Assembly (NCBI GenBank): GCA_025354165.1
Contig: JANXNI010000007.1
Span: 62,001 to 126,000, forward strand
DNA: 64,000 nucleotides
From: Burkholderiales bacterium
GTDB lineage: Bacteria > Pseudomonadota > Gammaproteobacteria > Burkholderiales > Casimicrobiaceae
Reading direction: 5' to 3'
Positions 18,758-27,433 of the stretch are shown one piece after another. The position numbers and the translations under genes were made by a program. Within the stretch, counting starts at the first letter, position 1, and each line of letters starts with the position of its first letter. The notes under the pieces were generated by a model. It saw only the letters and a list, made by a program, of their open reading frames with translations, searched no databases and had not been told where the DNA came from.

Positions 18758-19036
18758 ATGAATCTACCTGAGAAAGTGATTATCCCGACGCTAGTAATGG
18801 CGCGGCGGGTCGGCGACGAAACCGTGATCCTTGATTTGGCCAGTGGCACTTATTTTGGGCTCGATCCTGTTGGCGCGCGCATCTGGCAATTGATGGCTGA
18901 CGGGTTAACTCTAGGGCAAGTGTGCGACGCCATATTTGCGCAATATGACTCTACACCAGAAAAGATACAGCACGACGTGTTGGCACTTGCGCGTACGTTG
19001 GCGGAAAAAGGTTTAATCAGCGCTTCCGTGGAGTAG
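18758..19036 (+). CDS. PqqD-like RiPP recognition protein (lasso B1), copy 2
   Basis: The 92-aa winged-helix protein from ATG 18758 carries VGDETVILDLASGTYFGLD, GARIWQLMADG and a helical end with ARTLAEKGLIS. It parallels the copy at 8426-8713 position by position. The frame is open further upstream, but that would overlap the kinase gene heavily, so 18758 is chosen. No B2 gene follows; the next 250 bases hold no recognisable protease. It probably presents precursor 1 (or both) to the single B2 encoded at 8736. Confidence 0.88.
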   Translation: MNLPEKVIIPTLVMARRVGDETVILDLASGTYFGLDPVGARIWQLMADGLTLGQVCDAIFAQYDSTPEKIQHDVLALARTLAEKGLISASVE

Positions 19037-19289
19037 AAGAATAGTGCGGCGACTTTCGGTTGGCGATGGTCAGTTTTGGGCAACCGATTTTCTTGAAGGA
19101 TTGCAAACACGACGATCAGAGGACAGGCCACTGAATTTTGATCGCCGTCAGCAACAGTAATCGCCAGCAGGATTACACGGCTCGCTTGCCACTCACTCCG
19201 TCGGCGACCATCCCGGGTAGGATCCACATTTTGACGACAACCCACCGCTACTTTCTTTGCCGTTCCATTCAGGGCCTTAGCGTTTCAGC

Positions 19290-20681
19290 ATGTGCTCGCA
19301 CTCTGATGCATCCGTGGTGACAACAGCTCGATGGGTCGCCTTGATCAGCACCTGTTTGTTTGTTGCCCTGTTGGCAAACGGGGCCACTAGTTATCTCAAA
19401 CGAGTGGGGTTGTTGGATCGTCAAAATTTCGAGTTGTACGTCGGCACTTATTGCGGCGGTCCGGCGGCGGGCAAGCCATCCCTTACATTCCCGTGTCAGT
19501 GCATGCAAGATCCCCTGGCAGCGGAGGGATCGGCGTCGGAATCAGAGTCTAAGTCCCCACTGCTAAGCCGACGCTACGTCTACGATACCGCTGGCTACGA
19601 ACGCGTATTCAAGGTTTTCAAAGACCTGCTGTTCGCAGGGTTCGTCACGCTTTCAATTTTTCTTATGGTGACGCGGAAAGTTCGTTTGCCAAGTCTGGCT
19701 GCTGCGTCGCCTATGTTGTTACTTGCCGTGAGTATCGGCGCGGGTTTTCTGATTTCGGTTGCGCTGTGGGGCGGTGTGTTCGCTCTGGTTGGGCTGCGTT
19801 CGTTCGCCTTCCTTGCGGTCGCGTTTGTTGGTAGCTGGGTCGCTGGCGGAATTCACGGCTTCGCATCGTGCGCCGCTGTGATGCTGTTGATTCAATTGGT
19901 GCTGGTCGGGTTTGAGTTTCTTTTTGGGATACCACTGCGGTTTTGTCCGGATTCGTTTCGCGCTGCGGGTACGACTGTGTTGTCGAATAGTCTGGGCGTT
20001 TTCGCCGTAGTCGCCTTAGGGTTCTATCGTTCATTCTCAGCGAGCAGGTTGTACTTTTGGATTCTGCTGCTGATTACGGCGATCCTTGTCGTTGCCAGTG
20101 GTTCGGGCACGGCGGTGTTTGCGCTGTCTGGGTTGCTAGGGTTTCTCGTCCTCGAAAAAACGCAGGGGGCGCGACGGCTGGCGGCGGTCGCAATACTGCT
20201 TGCGGTCGCGGTTTTGCTGACGGTCAAATTGCCCGAACTCACGCAACGCCCAGATATTTACAACTCGCTTCTTGCGCCGGAAGGTCGGCTCGACAGTCTT
20301 GGCAGATTGGCGCGTGAAGCCAACGCCGTTGAACTTCTCGTGGGACGTGGCGTTGGTTTTGGGACAAATTCAGCGTCCAATGTATTGAGCAGTGCGCCGG
20401 TGGCGCTTCCAGATAATTCTGCGGGCGAAAAGTTCTCTGCTGATTCGACCGTGACAGTGTTATTCACGCAGCTAGGGATCGTCGGTATTGTGCTGTTTTA
20501 CGGTGTTCTTGGCTGGGGATTTTGGCGAGACGCTATAGCGCGGCCGTTTTATCTTGTCGTTGCTGTTTCGAGTCTGACCATCATCGTTACCGAGCTATTT
20601 CCCGTCAACTTCCTGCTTGGGCTGACTCTTGCGCACACTCTGCACGTTGAGGATCAATTGCGGCGGGCTCGCGCGACATGA
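19290..20681 (+). CDS. O-antigen polymerase/ligase-like membrane protein (Wzy/WaaL type) 1
   Basis: The 463-aa protein has about ten hydrophobic helices and a large loop near residues 330-390 containing EANAVELLVGRGVGFGTNS, the glycine-rich motif typical of Wzy/WaaL-type proteins. A periplasmic-looking Cys-containing segment lies between the first two helices. The family joins glycan repeat units or ligates them to lipid. The exact start is unclear. It is adjacent to a Wzx-like flippase, so a Wzx/Wzy pair is likely. It interrupts the lasso genes. Confidence 0.72.
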   Translation: MCSHSDASVVTTARWVALISTCLFVALLANGATSYLKRVGLLDRQNFELYVGTYCGGPAAGKPSLTFPCQCMQDPLAAEGSASESESKSPLLSRRYVYDTAGYERVFKVFKDLLFAGFVTLSIFLMVTRKVRLPSLAAASPMLLLAVSIGAGFLISVALWGGVFALVGLRSFAFLAVAFVGSWVAGGIHGFASCAAVMLLIQLVLVGFEFLFGIPLRFCPDSFRAAGTTVLSNSLGVFAVVALGFYRSFSASRLYFWILLLITAILVVASGSGTAVFALSGLLGFLVLEKTQGARRLAAVAILLAVAVLLTVKLPELTQRPDIYNSLLAPEGRLDSLGRLAREANAVELLVGRGVGFGTNSASNVLSSAPVALPDNSAGEKFSADSTVTVLFTQLGIVGIVLFYGVLGWGFWRDAIARPFYLVVAVSSLTIIVTELFPVNFLLGLTLAHTLHVEDQLRRARAT

Positions 20682-20742
20682 CGCGAATGCGGGCAGTCGA
20701 TAGCTTGCCTTACAAATTGCAGCGCGGAGCATTGGGTTTCCA

Positions 20743-22353
20743 ATGAGGTTGGGATTGTTTGCGGAGCAGCGAACGACTGCGCTTCCAGTCGGTATGCTGG
20801 TGGTCGCGCGGATCGTCAATATGGCGCTCGGGCTGGCGGTAATTCCGGTTCTGATTCATTATCTGGGTGGCGATGGTTTCGCGGCGTGGGCGTTGTTGCT
20901 GGCGATCAGCGCTGCTTTCGCGCTTCTCGAGCTCGGCATGTCGCCCACCTATGTCAAGCAGGTCGCGCCGCTGATTCAGCAGGATGATTGGCATCAGGTC
21001 AATGTCGTTCTGAACAACGTTTTGGCGATCCTCGTGTTGGCATTTACGGCAGGAGCACTGCCCCTGTTTTGGCTCGCGACATCGATAGCACGCGAGCTTC
21101 ACGTTCCTGATAGCAGGTTGCTTGATGCAGGTCAGATGGTGGAATTCGTATACGTCGCCGTTGGGTTGCGTGCGCTGTTACAGCTCGGCTCGCTCACGTT
21201 GAACGCTGCGCGTCGATTCCGGGCGCTGGCCGCCGCTTCGTTCCTGCAGTCGTTTGTTTCCAACGCTGCTGCCGCCGTCGGCGCAGTCTGGACAGGGCGG
21301 CTGGACGTCACGCTGCTGGCCTTTTGGATCGCGCAACTGCTGGTGCTGGCGATTATTTTTGCCATTTCTAGCAGACTATATATCCGTGCAAGCGATAGGG
21401 TGTGGCCCAGTTTTGACAGAATGCGTGGGCTTTGCAGTCATGGTCTGAAGATTCAGGCGCATGATTGGGCGCAGGTCATCAACTATCAGTTTGACAAATT
21501 CCTGATTGCGGCTTTTATGGGGCTTTGGGCCGTGGCGCCTTACGAGGTCGGCAATCGCAGCGTTTCAGCGCTGCGCAGCATTCCGGGCAGCGGCATCGAT
21601 TCTTTTCTTGCGACGGCCGCTATCGGTCAATCGGCCAAAGCCGACCTTTGGCAGCAGTATCAGCGGGTCACTCAATTGGCGGCCATCGCGGTGCTGGTGT
21701 TCATGATTGCGCCGCTGGCCATCGCTCCTCTGTTTCTGTATGCCTGGACCGGTGAGATGGGTTACACCGGACGCTGGGTGTTCCTGAGCCTGATTTTGGG
21801 GGCAGCGTTCAGTGTTCTTGCACTTCCCGCAGCGGCGATGGCACAGGCGGCTGGGCGGGCAGAGCTGCAAGCCAGAGCCGCCATTGTCACGCTGTTAATC
21901 AACGTTCCCTTAAGTTTTGTCCTCATCCTCAAGTTGCAGCTGGTCGGCGTGGCAGCTGGCACCGCCATTGCGATGATGGCGGGCGCGGCGATGTTGATGG
22001 CGGACGTCCACAAGGCATATGCACAGCCTCTTGTGAACACCCTCAAACCGTTGTGGCACCTATTCTGGGCCCCAGCGTGTGTTTGCGCTGCTTTTGCGCT
22101 GTTGACATGGTTCCTGTTTGAACTCTGGCTTGCATCGGTCAATCCGGGGATACGCTTTTCGAGGGAGATGCGGGTGATCCCGGGGCTCATCGCTGGGCTT
22201 ACTTATGTCGGCTGTCTGATCTCGATGCTGGCCGCGCAGATTCATCGCGGAGCACTGACTGCGGAGCAACAGGATTTTGTCTGCCGAATTATTCCCTTCC
22301 GGTGGTTTAGAGAATATTGTGCTGCGCGCCACCCAATTGTCAGCGACAGTTAG
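20743..22353 (+). CDS. Polysaccharide flippase-like membrane protein (Wzx/MATE family)
   Basis: The 536-aa multi-pass protein shows the polysaccharide-biosynthesis-protein pattern: an N-terminal amphipathic start, ARIVNMALGLAVIPVLIHYLG, then ELGMSPTYVKQVAP, the usual helix 1-2 region of Wzx proteins, and about twelve to fourteen hydrophobic segments in all. It should flip undecaprenyl-linked repeat units across the inner membrane. It is 61 bases after the Wzy-like gene. Another polyisoprenol transporter of the same superfamily is possible. Confidence 0.82.
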   Translation: MRLGLFAEQRTTALPVGMLVVARIVNMALGLAVIPVLIHYLGGDGFAAWALLLAISAAFALLELGMSPTYVKQVAPLIQQDDWHQVNVVLNNVLAILVLAFTAGALPLFWLATSIARELHVPDSRLLDAGQMVEFVYVAVGLRALLQLGSLTLNAARRFRALAAASFLQSFVSNAAAAVGAVWTGRLDVTLLAFWIAQLLVLAIIFAISSRLYIRASDRVWPSFDRMRGLCSHGLKIQAHDWAQVINYQFDKFLIAAFMGLWAVAPYEVGNRSVSALRSIPGSGIDSFLATAAIGQSAKADLWQQYQRVTQLAAIAVLVFMIAPLAIAPLFLYAWTGEMGYTGRWVFLSLILGAAFSVLALPAAAMAQAAGRAELQARAAIVTLLINVPLSFVLILKLQLVGVAAGTAIAMMAGAAMLMADVHKAYAQPLVNTLKPLWHLFWAPACVCAAFALLTWFLFELWLASVNPGIRFSREMRVIPGLIAGLTYVGCLISMLAAQIHRGALTAEQQDFVCRIIPFRWFREYCAARHPIVSDS

Positions 22354-22548
22354 TCGTCGAAAAATTCAGCGTGTTTTAGGAGATGTAGTGCAGGTTTGAC
22401 GATGAACGACGTCGCGCGCTGAGAACAACTCGGACACGGCGTTTTGAGACGTGCCGATAATGCCGAGCGGGCGCTAATCGTTGGTTTGACTGGTATATTT
22501 CTTGGGTGGTTAGACACCTGTTTTCGGATAGCAGTCGTAACTAATTGT

Positions 22549-22574
22549 CGTCATTCCCGCGAAGGCTGGAATCC
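22549..22574. repeat. Short dispersed palindrome (ATTCC...GGAAT type)
   Basis: The stretch contains CATTCCCGCGAAGGCTGGAA, an imperfect inverted repeat with ATTCC at 22553-22557 and GGAAT at 22568-22572. It strongly resembles short dispersed repeats found widely in proteobacteria (for example the dRS3 family of Neisseria). It lies inside the open frame ahead of the kinase gene and would read as RHSREGWNP, the usual nonsense translation of such repeats, so it marks non-coding DNA before the true kinase start. Confidence 0.6.
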
Positions 22575-22629
22575 GGTAAGTGACTGCCGTTTACGTGTCA
22601 GTCGAAACTCTGGCCGGAAAGGGCTACTT

Positions 22630-23616
22630 GTGACAAAGGATGTCTGGGTGCACGCTGCACACGGCTACGCCCTCATCGCGGATTTCCCGATCATGGAGGC
22701 AATGCCTACGCTGCTGGGCGATGGCGCTGCTCGCACTGAGCCAGAGTTGCGGCTCAAGAAAGTGAAGCGCGCGCAAATTCCGGTGCCCTCCAAACGCGAA
22801 TGGCTGGTGCGAGAGTCGGGCGGCATTTCCGTCGCACACGGCGTGTATGGCACCATGATCCGCTCATACTGCGGTTCTTTTGCGTGGGATCCGATAAGTG
22901 TCGGCAGCAGCCGATTGAAACCGGCTGCACCGATTTTGGTTTCGCGTGGACCCAGTATTTCAACCACGCGGTTTAATCACTCTGTGCTGCATGGCTTCGT
23001 GCCACAGCTTCTGGCGCTGCGCGGTGAGGTGGTGCTGCACGCAACCTGTGTTTTGGTTGACGGTCGTGCGTTCCTATTCGCGGGCGCGAGCGGCATGGGC
23101 AAGTCAACGCTGGCCGCGGGATTCGCCAGCCTCGGTTTGACGGTGTTTTCAGAGGATGTCGTGCGCATTCAAGTCGACGATGGTGTTCCACCGCTAGCCC
23201 ATCCGAGCTACCCCGGTGCGCGGCTGCGCGGCAATAGTTTCCTGTTGCCATCTGAGAAGCGCACGAATGTTCAGGGACGGTTTGGCCTGCCGAAGCATCG
23301 TGTATATGTCGGGGCGAACGGCGTTTCGCAACCCCCAGCCACATTGGGTGCCGCATTTTTTCTCGGTAGCGGACGTACCGTTACGCCGCGATTTAAGTCA
23401 ATTTCGCCGATGCAGGCGATGAAGCCGTACCTTCAGTCGAGTTTTATCCAGGCCTTGCCAAAGGAAACGCGCAGTCGAGACGCGTTTGCCCGAACCATCA
23501 AGCTGGCGGCCTCGGTCCCCGCCTATGAGCTTCGCTATCGCCGTTCGCCGGCGCATTTTGATTCGCTTTTGGTGAACATTGTCGCGTTTGTACGCGCATT
23601 GCCAAAGGCCCGGTAG
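22630..23616 (+). CDS. HPr-kinase-like protein 2 (lasso-cluster kinase)
   Basis: About 328 aa from GTG at 22630 (TTG 22627 also possible). The frame is open back to 22444, but that portion contains a dispersed repeat and looks non-coding. The kinase core has VVLHATCVLVDGRAFLFA, Walker A GASGMGKSTL (about residue 153) and VFSEDVVRI, where the second strand carries Glu-Asp in place of Asp-Asp. The C-terminal YELRYRRSP segment is similar in position to FHLDYRR of kinase 1. It is directly upstream of cyclase 2 (3 bases apart), so it most likely serves precursor 2. Confidence 0.8.
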   Translation: MTKDVWVHAAHGYALIADFPIMEAMPTLLGDGAARTEPELRLKKVKRAQIPVPSKREWLVRESGGISVAHGVYGTMIRSYCGSFAWDPISVGSSRLKPAAPILVSRGPSISTTRFNHSVLHGFVPQLLALRGEVVLHATCVLVDGRAFLFAGASGMGKSTLAAGFASLGLTVFSEDVVRIQVDDGVPPLAHPSYPGARLRGNSFLLPSEKRTNVQGRFGLPKHRVYVGANGVSQPPATLGAAFFLGSGRTVTPRFKSISPMQAMKPYLQSSFIQALPKETRSRDAFARTIKLAASVPAYELRYRRSPAHFDSLLVNIVAFVRALPKAR

Positions 23617-23619
23617 CCT

Positions 23620-25494
23620 ATGTCCCTAACTGCTTTTTTAGTGCTGGTCGGAGACGCGCCGATTGGCGCAACGCTTGAGTCCGCGCGGCAGCCGGTCATG
23701 AATTTTCTTTCGGGTTTGACCAAGCAACCCACCGAAACCCACGAGCAGCACGGCGCATTGCTTTGGCAATCCTCTGTCTATGCGGATGAGAGTGCTGAGG
23801 CTGTCCGTCGAGCTTCCAAAGACGGAATGTCGCGCACGGTCATTTTCGATGGTTGGGTGGAGAACCGTGGTGATCTCATCCCGCTGTTAGCCAATGCTGG
23901 TGTATCCGACAACTCGACAGACAGTGAATTAGTGCTCGCCGCCCACATGCAATGGGGCGATGGCGCAATGAACCAGCTTTATGGCGAATATTCATACGTC
24001 TTGGTTGAGCAAACTTCGGTTAGGGCTTTGCCGCGCGCTTTGGCCGTTCGCGATAGAGTGGGAGTACGGCCGCTGTTCTATTCGACATGGAAAGGCGGCT
24101 GCGCACTGAGTAATTTCCCGGGCGCGTTGCCTTTGCTTCCCTGGGTAGGCAGTGAAATCAACTACGGCTACACGGCAGAGTTTTTGTTGGGCGAAATCAA
24201 CGCCACCAGAGAAACCTTTTATGCTGGCGTTACTCGCGTCATTGGTGGGCACTCGATTGATTCGGGTATCGGCGGCGCAGCTCCAATGGTTTCGCGATAT
24301 TGGATGCCGTCCCGCTGGAAGATTCAGCGCGACAATAACACGGCGATGAAAACGCTTCGCACGGCGCTCGAAAGCGCTGTTAACGGCGCAATTCGTTCAC
24401 GATACCCCATTGGCGTGCAGATCAGCGGAGGAATCGATTCTTCGTCGGTTGCGATGCTGGTGGCAGATGCCGTCGATCAAGGTGCGATCAATGCCAGTCG
24501 CGTTACCGGTATGTCTCAGGTTTATCCTGGTTTGAGTTGTGACGAGACGTACTACATTGATGCTGTTGAAGCCGTGCTCCCGTTCAGCGTCGTGCGGCTG
24601 GTGCCTTGTTATGCAAATTCTGAGCAGGCCGACGACTGGACGCGCAGATCCCGCTATGTTTCATTCTCATTCGCAGGCACCAGCGCGTTGCGCCACTCGG
24701 CTGATCATACGCGACGTGGCGGACGTGTCGTATTGACCGGCGAAGGTGGAGACGAGCTTTTTATACCCACTGCGGCTGCGATTCGGCACGCGGTACTTGA
24801 ACCTGGTGGGCTGACTGCAGTGAAAAAATACTTTGTGAGACGATGGCGAGGACGCCCGAGAACAGCCAGTTGGTTGGGCACACTTAAGCATGTGTTGGGC
24901 GATGCCATAGGCGATCGCGTGGCAAATTGTCTCTCGAAGCACTACTACCGCAAATATCGTCCGCACTTCCGTCCTTTTTGTCTTGAATGGTGGCTCGATC
25001 TGAAAGTGGCCGACCGGCTGGACAAGCGCGTTGCCCTTTCGGGACTGCGTACCGTGTCTAACGCGGCTATTTGGGACGGGTGGCTGTGTGAGTCTATTGA
25101 GCATCAATATTGGGCCGGATTCTTGATCGGCGTCGAAAAGCGTCACCCGCTGATGTCGGCACGCGTGGTTACCGCCGCAAGTGAGTTTTCATTTGATCTG
25201 CTGGATGGACAAGTCGACTCAACTCGAGTTCCGCTCAGGAGCGTAGTGGCTTCGCGGTTGCCGAACTCGGTGCTGAAACGAACCGACAAGGCGGAATTCA
25301 CCGTGGTTGTTCTGCCTGCGCTTTTGACCATGATGTCGCGCCGTTTTGGTGGCAACATCCCCCAATATGTAGATTTAGGCTCCCGTCGAAGAATTGATTT
25401 TCAGCCGCCACCACACCGTTTCGTGTGGCAGTCCGACTTGGCACAGTCGACGGCGTTTTTTCTGGACTGTCTCGCGAGGGGGAACGACGCGTGA
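23620..25494 (+). CDS. Lasso cyclase 2 (asparagine synthetase homologue)
   Basis: The 624-aa protein starts MSLTAFLVL and so lacks the MCGI glutaminase start altogether. A degenerate N-terminal domain (about 1-215, with VIFDGWVENRGDL and AVRDRVGVRPLFYS) is followed by the ATP domain with PP-loop ISGGIDSSS (about 268-276) and LTGEGGDELF. This is the pattern of lasso macrolactam cyclases, which keep adenylation but drop ammonia production. It should activate Asp9 of precursor 2, whose gene starts 152 bases downstream. It is too divergent from cyclase 1 to look like a recent duplicate. Confidence 0.86.
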   Translation: MSLTAFLVLVGDAPIGATLESARQPVMNFLSGLTKQPTETHEQHGALLWQSSVYADESAEAVRRASKDGMSRTVIFDGWVENRGDLIPLLANAGVSDNSTDSELVLAAHMQWGDGAMNQLYGEYSYVLVEQTSVRALPRALAVRDRVGVRPLFYSTWKGGCALSNFPGALPLLPWVGSEINYGYTAEFLLGEINATRETFYAGVTRVIGGHSIDSGIGGAAPMVSRYWMPSRWKIQRDNNTAMKTLRTALESAVNGAIRSRYPIGVQISGGIDSSSVAMLVADAVDQGAINASRVTGMSQVYPGLSCDETYYIDAVEAVLPFSVVRLVPCYANSEQADDWTRRSRYVSFSFAGTSALRHSADHTRRGGRVVLTGEGGDELFIPTAAAIRHAVLEPGGLTAVKKYFVRRWRGRPRTASWLGTLKHVLGDAIGDRVANCLSKHYYRKYRPHFRPFCLEWWLDLKVADRLDKRVALSGLRTVSNAAIWDGWLCESIEHQYWAGFLIGVEKRHPLMSARVVTAASEFSFDLLDGQVDSTRVPLRSVVASRLPNSVLKRTDKAEFTVVVLPALLTMMSRRFGGNIPQYVDLGSRRRIDFQPPPHRFVWQSDLAQSTAFFLDCLARGNDA

Positions 25495-25523
25495 ACACGC
25501 AACGTGCCTTGAAGATAGCAGGC

Positions 25524-25551
25524 TTGTCTTTTTCCTTTAAACTGTTATTCT
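25524..25551 (+). promoter_or_regulatory. Possible sigma-70 promoter of precursor 2
   Basis: TTGTCT at 25524-25529 and TATTCT at 25546-25551 are separated by 16 bases, about 95 bases before the precursor 2 ATG. The match to the -35/-10 consensus is partial. A separate promoter would make sense because the precursor must be expressed more than the enzymes upstream, but this is inference. Confidence 0.35.
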
Positions 25552-25646
25552 AGGCGGGGCGTCAGTAGAAAATGCGAACGCGCATTTGCCAGTGACGTAG
25601 CGCCCAAAGTAAACGCAGATTAATCAGTAGTGATTTCGAGGAAATA

Positions 25647-25832
25647 ATGAACGATAGTAATTTTCACAGCTCAACCCGGTCGTCTTACAGTGCTCCAGTA
25701 CTTGTCAGCCTAGGCTCGCTACAAATGCTGACTACGGCGAACCAATCGGGGCCATATTGCGATCAAATTACGCGTACAGGTTCGACGGCCGTCACGAAGA
25801 TCGACCCGGGAAGCTGCAATAAAACGCCTTAA
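25647..25832 (+). CDS. Lasso peptide precursor 2 (A2)
   Basis: A 61-aa ORF with GAGGAA just before the ATG. Residues 14-29, YSAPVLVSLGSLQMLT, fit the B1-recognised YxxPxLxxxGxxxxxT leader signature exactly. With Thr29 at -2, the core begins at Ala31 (ANQSGPYCDQ...), placing Asp at core position 9 for a nine-residue Ala1-Asp9 ring. The 31-residue core is long and has two Cys: Cys8 in the ring and Cys27 near the end, which could join ring to tail by a disulfide. It ends SCNKTP, with no C-terminal Ser. It lies directly downstream of cyclase 2, repeating the cyclase-then-precursor order of the first set. Confidence 0.82.
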   Translation: MNDSNFHSSTRSSYSAPVLVSLGSLQMLTTANQSGPYCDQITRTGSTAVTKIDPGSCNKTP

Positions 25833-25867
25833 CAAATCGTTAGGACGTTGGTTGCTAAGGTCGTAAT

Positions 25868-25887
25868 TGGGGGTAATTCGGCCCCCA
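25868..25887. terminator. GC hairpin between convergent genes
   Basis: TGGGGG (25868-25873) and CCCCCA (25882-25887) form a six-base stem with an eight-base loop, 36 bases after the precursor 2 stop. No clear T-run follows, so it may be a weak terminator or an mRNA 3'-end stabiliser. The gene on the other side (26033) converges on it. Confidence 0.4.
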
Positions 25888-26032
25888 GTTAACATTGTGC
25901 GCCACTAACTCGTGTATGTATTCGTTTGTGTCATAGTAGGCTGAACCTTACTTATTCTGGGTATTTTTTCCGAAAAACCCCCCTTCCAACCGTCCTAGGT
26001 TTTACGGCACGCTCTCCAACATACTGCAGAAT

Positions 26033-27433
26033 TTAATTTGCAGTTTTGTGACTTCTGCGGAGAAGATGTTTCTTAAGCCTACGTAGAGCGCCATGCAGCA
26101 TTAGGGTCGAGTTGGCGCTACCAGTGGGAAGCCCAGAATAGTCGGCGCTTGAGGGCATCCACATTGCGTACAACAGGGATCCCATTTGTTTCCACGAATT
26201 CGTATATCGCGCATTTGACCAAAACGACGGATATTTCAACGGCAACCCCGAATGCCCAATTAATTTGTCAACTACTTCCGAGCCATTCGACTGCATTCGT
26301 CGAATATTCGCTCCCTTAGGGTAGGGTTGGCCTAGGCCGTTTGCAGTGCGCCCGAATACATCGCGAAGCGCGGCCGTAATCGCACGTAACGCGACATTTG
26401 CCCCCACTTGCTCAAACGCTGTCTCGACAGCGCGCCATTGCTCTATGGTTAATTTGTCGAAAATCAACGCTACATCTGTGTGCGCCTTCATTTCTACATG
26501 TTGGCTGCTGATGATGTTTGATGCGTGGATCAGAAACAGCATAACGGGGTCGAACCAAGGCACAGATTTGTTCGCAATCGTGAGCCACGTATTTGGCTTC
26601 GAAAGCACTTGTGATGCGTTGAGTAATTCAGGAACCCAGCGATAGCTTAACGCCCAGTGCAGATCGACTTCGAACGTACCTCTCAGTGCCTTGAATGATG
26701 CTTCGCGATTGCTCTTCAAGAATCGCGAATCTTTAAACCAATCGATATCAACCTGCGGCGCGAAGCCTGCCTTTGCGAGTACGTTTGCAGCGCATGCGGC
26801 ATCTGCAGGTTGCACCACGAGGTCAACGTCGCGAGAGTCTCGCAGTGCCGCATCTCCGTAAAGATATTGCCCCACACAATGCCCCTTGATGATGCGGGCT
26901 TCAATCCCTGCTTGTTCCATGAGTGACAGTACGTGAAGGCACAATCGCGCACCGTAATAGGCTGCAGCGCGACCGTTATCGATAATTTGTTGGTGGTCAT
27001 CCAAAACAGAGGCGGGGCATGGCAAACCGAAAAAAACTACCCGGTTGACTACCCACGTTAACAGCGATTCCTGAAGTGCCGTGACCAACAATCGCCTCCA
27101 CTCAATCTCGGACCACGTTGCAATCACGGCGAGCAAATCAGGTGCGAGCTGTCCCGACGCTTGCGACGCTATTCGTGCCAACACCAGACGCACCGGGTCC
27201 ACGCGTGCGCCTACCTTGCAGTAAGCAAGAAGCGCATCAATGGACGGTGGCGGAGGCGAGGCCAACCTGCTCACGCGCGCCGCGAGTGGCTTAGGGTGTG
27301 TTGAGGCACTAGCCCGGTAGTCCGCACAGCGACCCATAACCTCGTGAAAAGAGCGTCTGTAACGAGTACGGATAAGTCTAAGACCGTCAGGCCGTACGGC
27401 CTGCGTCCGTAACAGCATTGGCAAGCTATACAA
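26033..27433 (-). CDS. Nucleotidyltransferase family protein 2 (PF14907-like)
   Basis: The 466-aa minus-strand product contains IIKGHCVGQYLYGDAALRDS followed by DVDLVVQPAD, the GxxxxxxYxxxxxRxxxDxDxxV core of the family, and VDLHWALSYR later, matching VDIDLHWDI-type text in the 5785 protein. It is longer than that protein, with an extended N-terminal region that looks helical. It faces lasso precursor 2 convergently. Such nucleotidyltransferases travel with lasso clusters, and their substrate is unknown to me. The start at 27433 has no strong ribosome site; an internal start is possible. Confidence 0.75.
   Translation of the reverse strand: MYSLPMLLRTQAVRPDGLRLIRTRYRRSFHEVMGRCADYRASASTHPKPLAARVSRLASPPPPSIDALLAYCKVGARVDPVRLVLARIASQASGQLAPDLLAVIATWSEIEWRRLLVTALQESLLTWVVNRVVFFGLPCPASVLDDHQQIIDNGRAAAYYGARLCLHVLSLMEQAGIEARIIKGHCVGQYLYGDAALRDSRDVDLVVQPADAACAANVLAKAGFAPQVDIDWFKDSRFLKSNREASFKALRGTFEVDLHWALSYRWVPELLNASQVLSKPNTWLTIANKSVPWFDPVMLFLIHASNIISSQHVEMKAHTDVALIFDKLTIEQWRAVETAFEQVGANVALRAITAALRDVFGRTANGLGQPYPKGANIRRMQSNGSEVVDKLIGHSGLPLKYPSFWSNARYTNSWKQMGSLLYAMWMPSSADYSGLPTGSANSTLMLHGALRRLKKHLLRRSHKTAN

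Noticed and set aside
19037-19289. Possible remnant of a second B2 protease after the second PqqD-like gene
   Set aside because: I looked for the Cys and His motifs in all forward frames and found neither; nothing recognisable is present.
16341-25551. Shared TTAAACT-like promoter element ahead of both precursors
   Set aside because: The string occurs near 16335-16341 and 25537-25543, but seven bases at different distances from the starts are too little to claim a common regulator.
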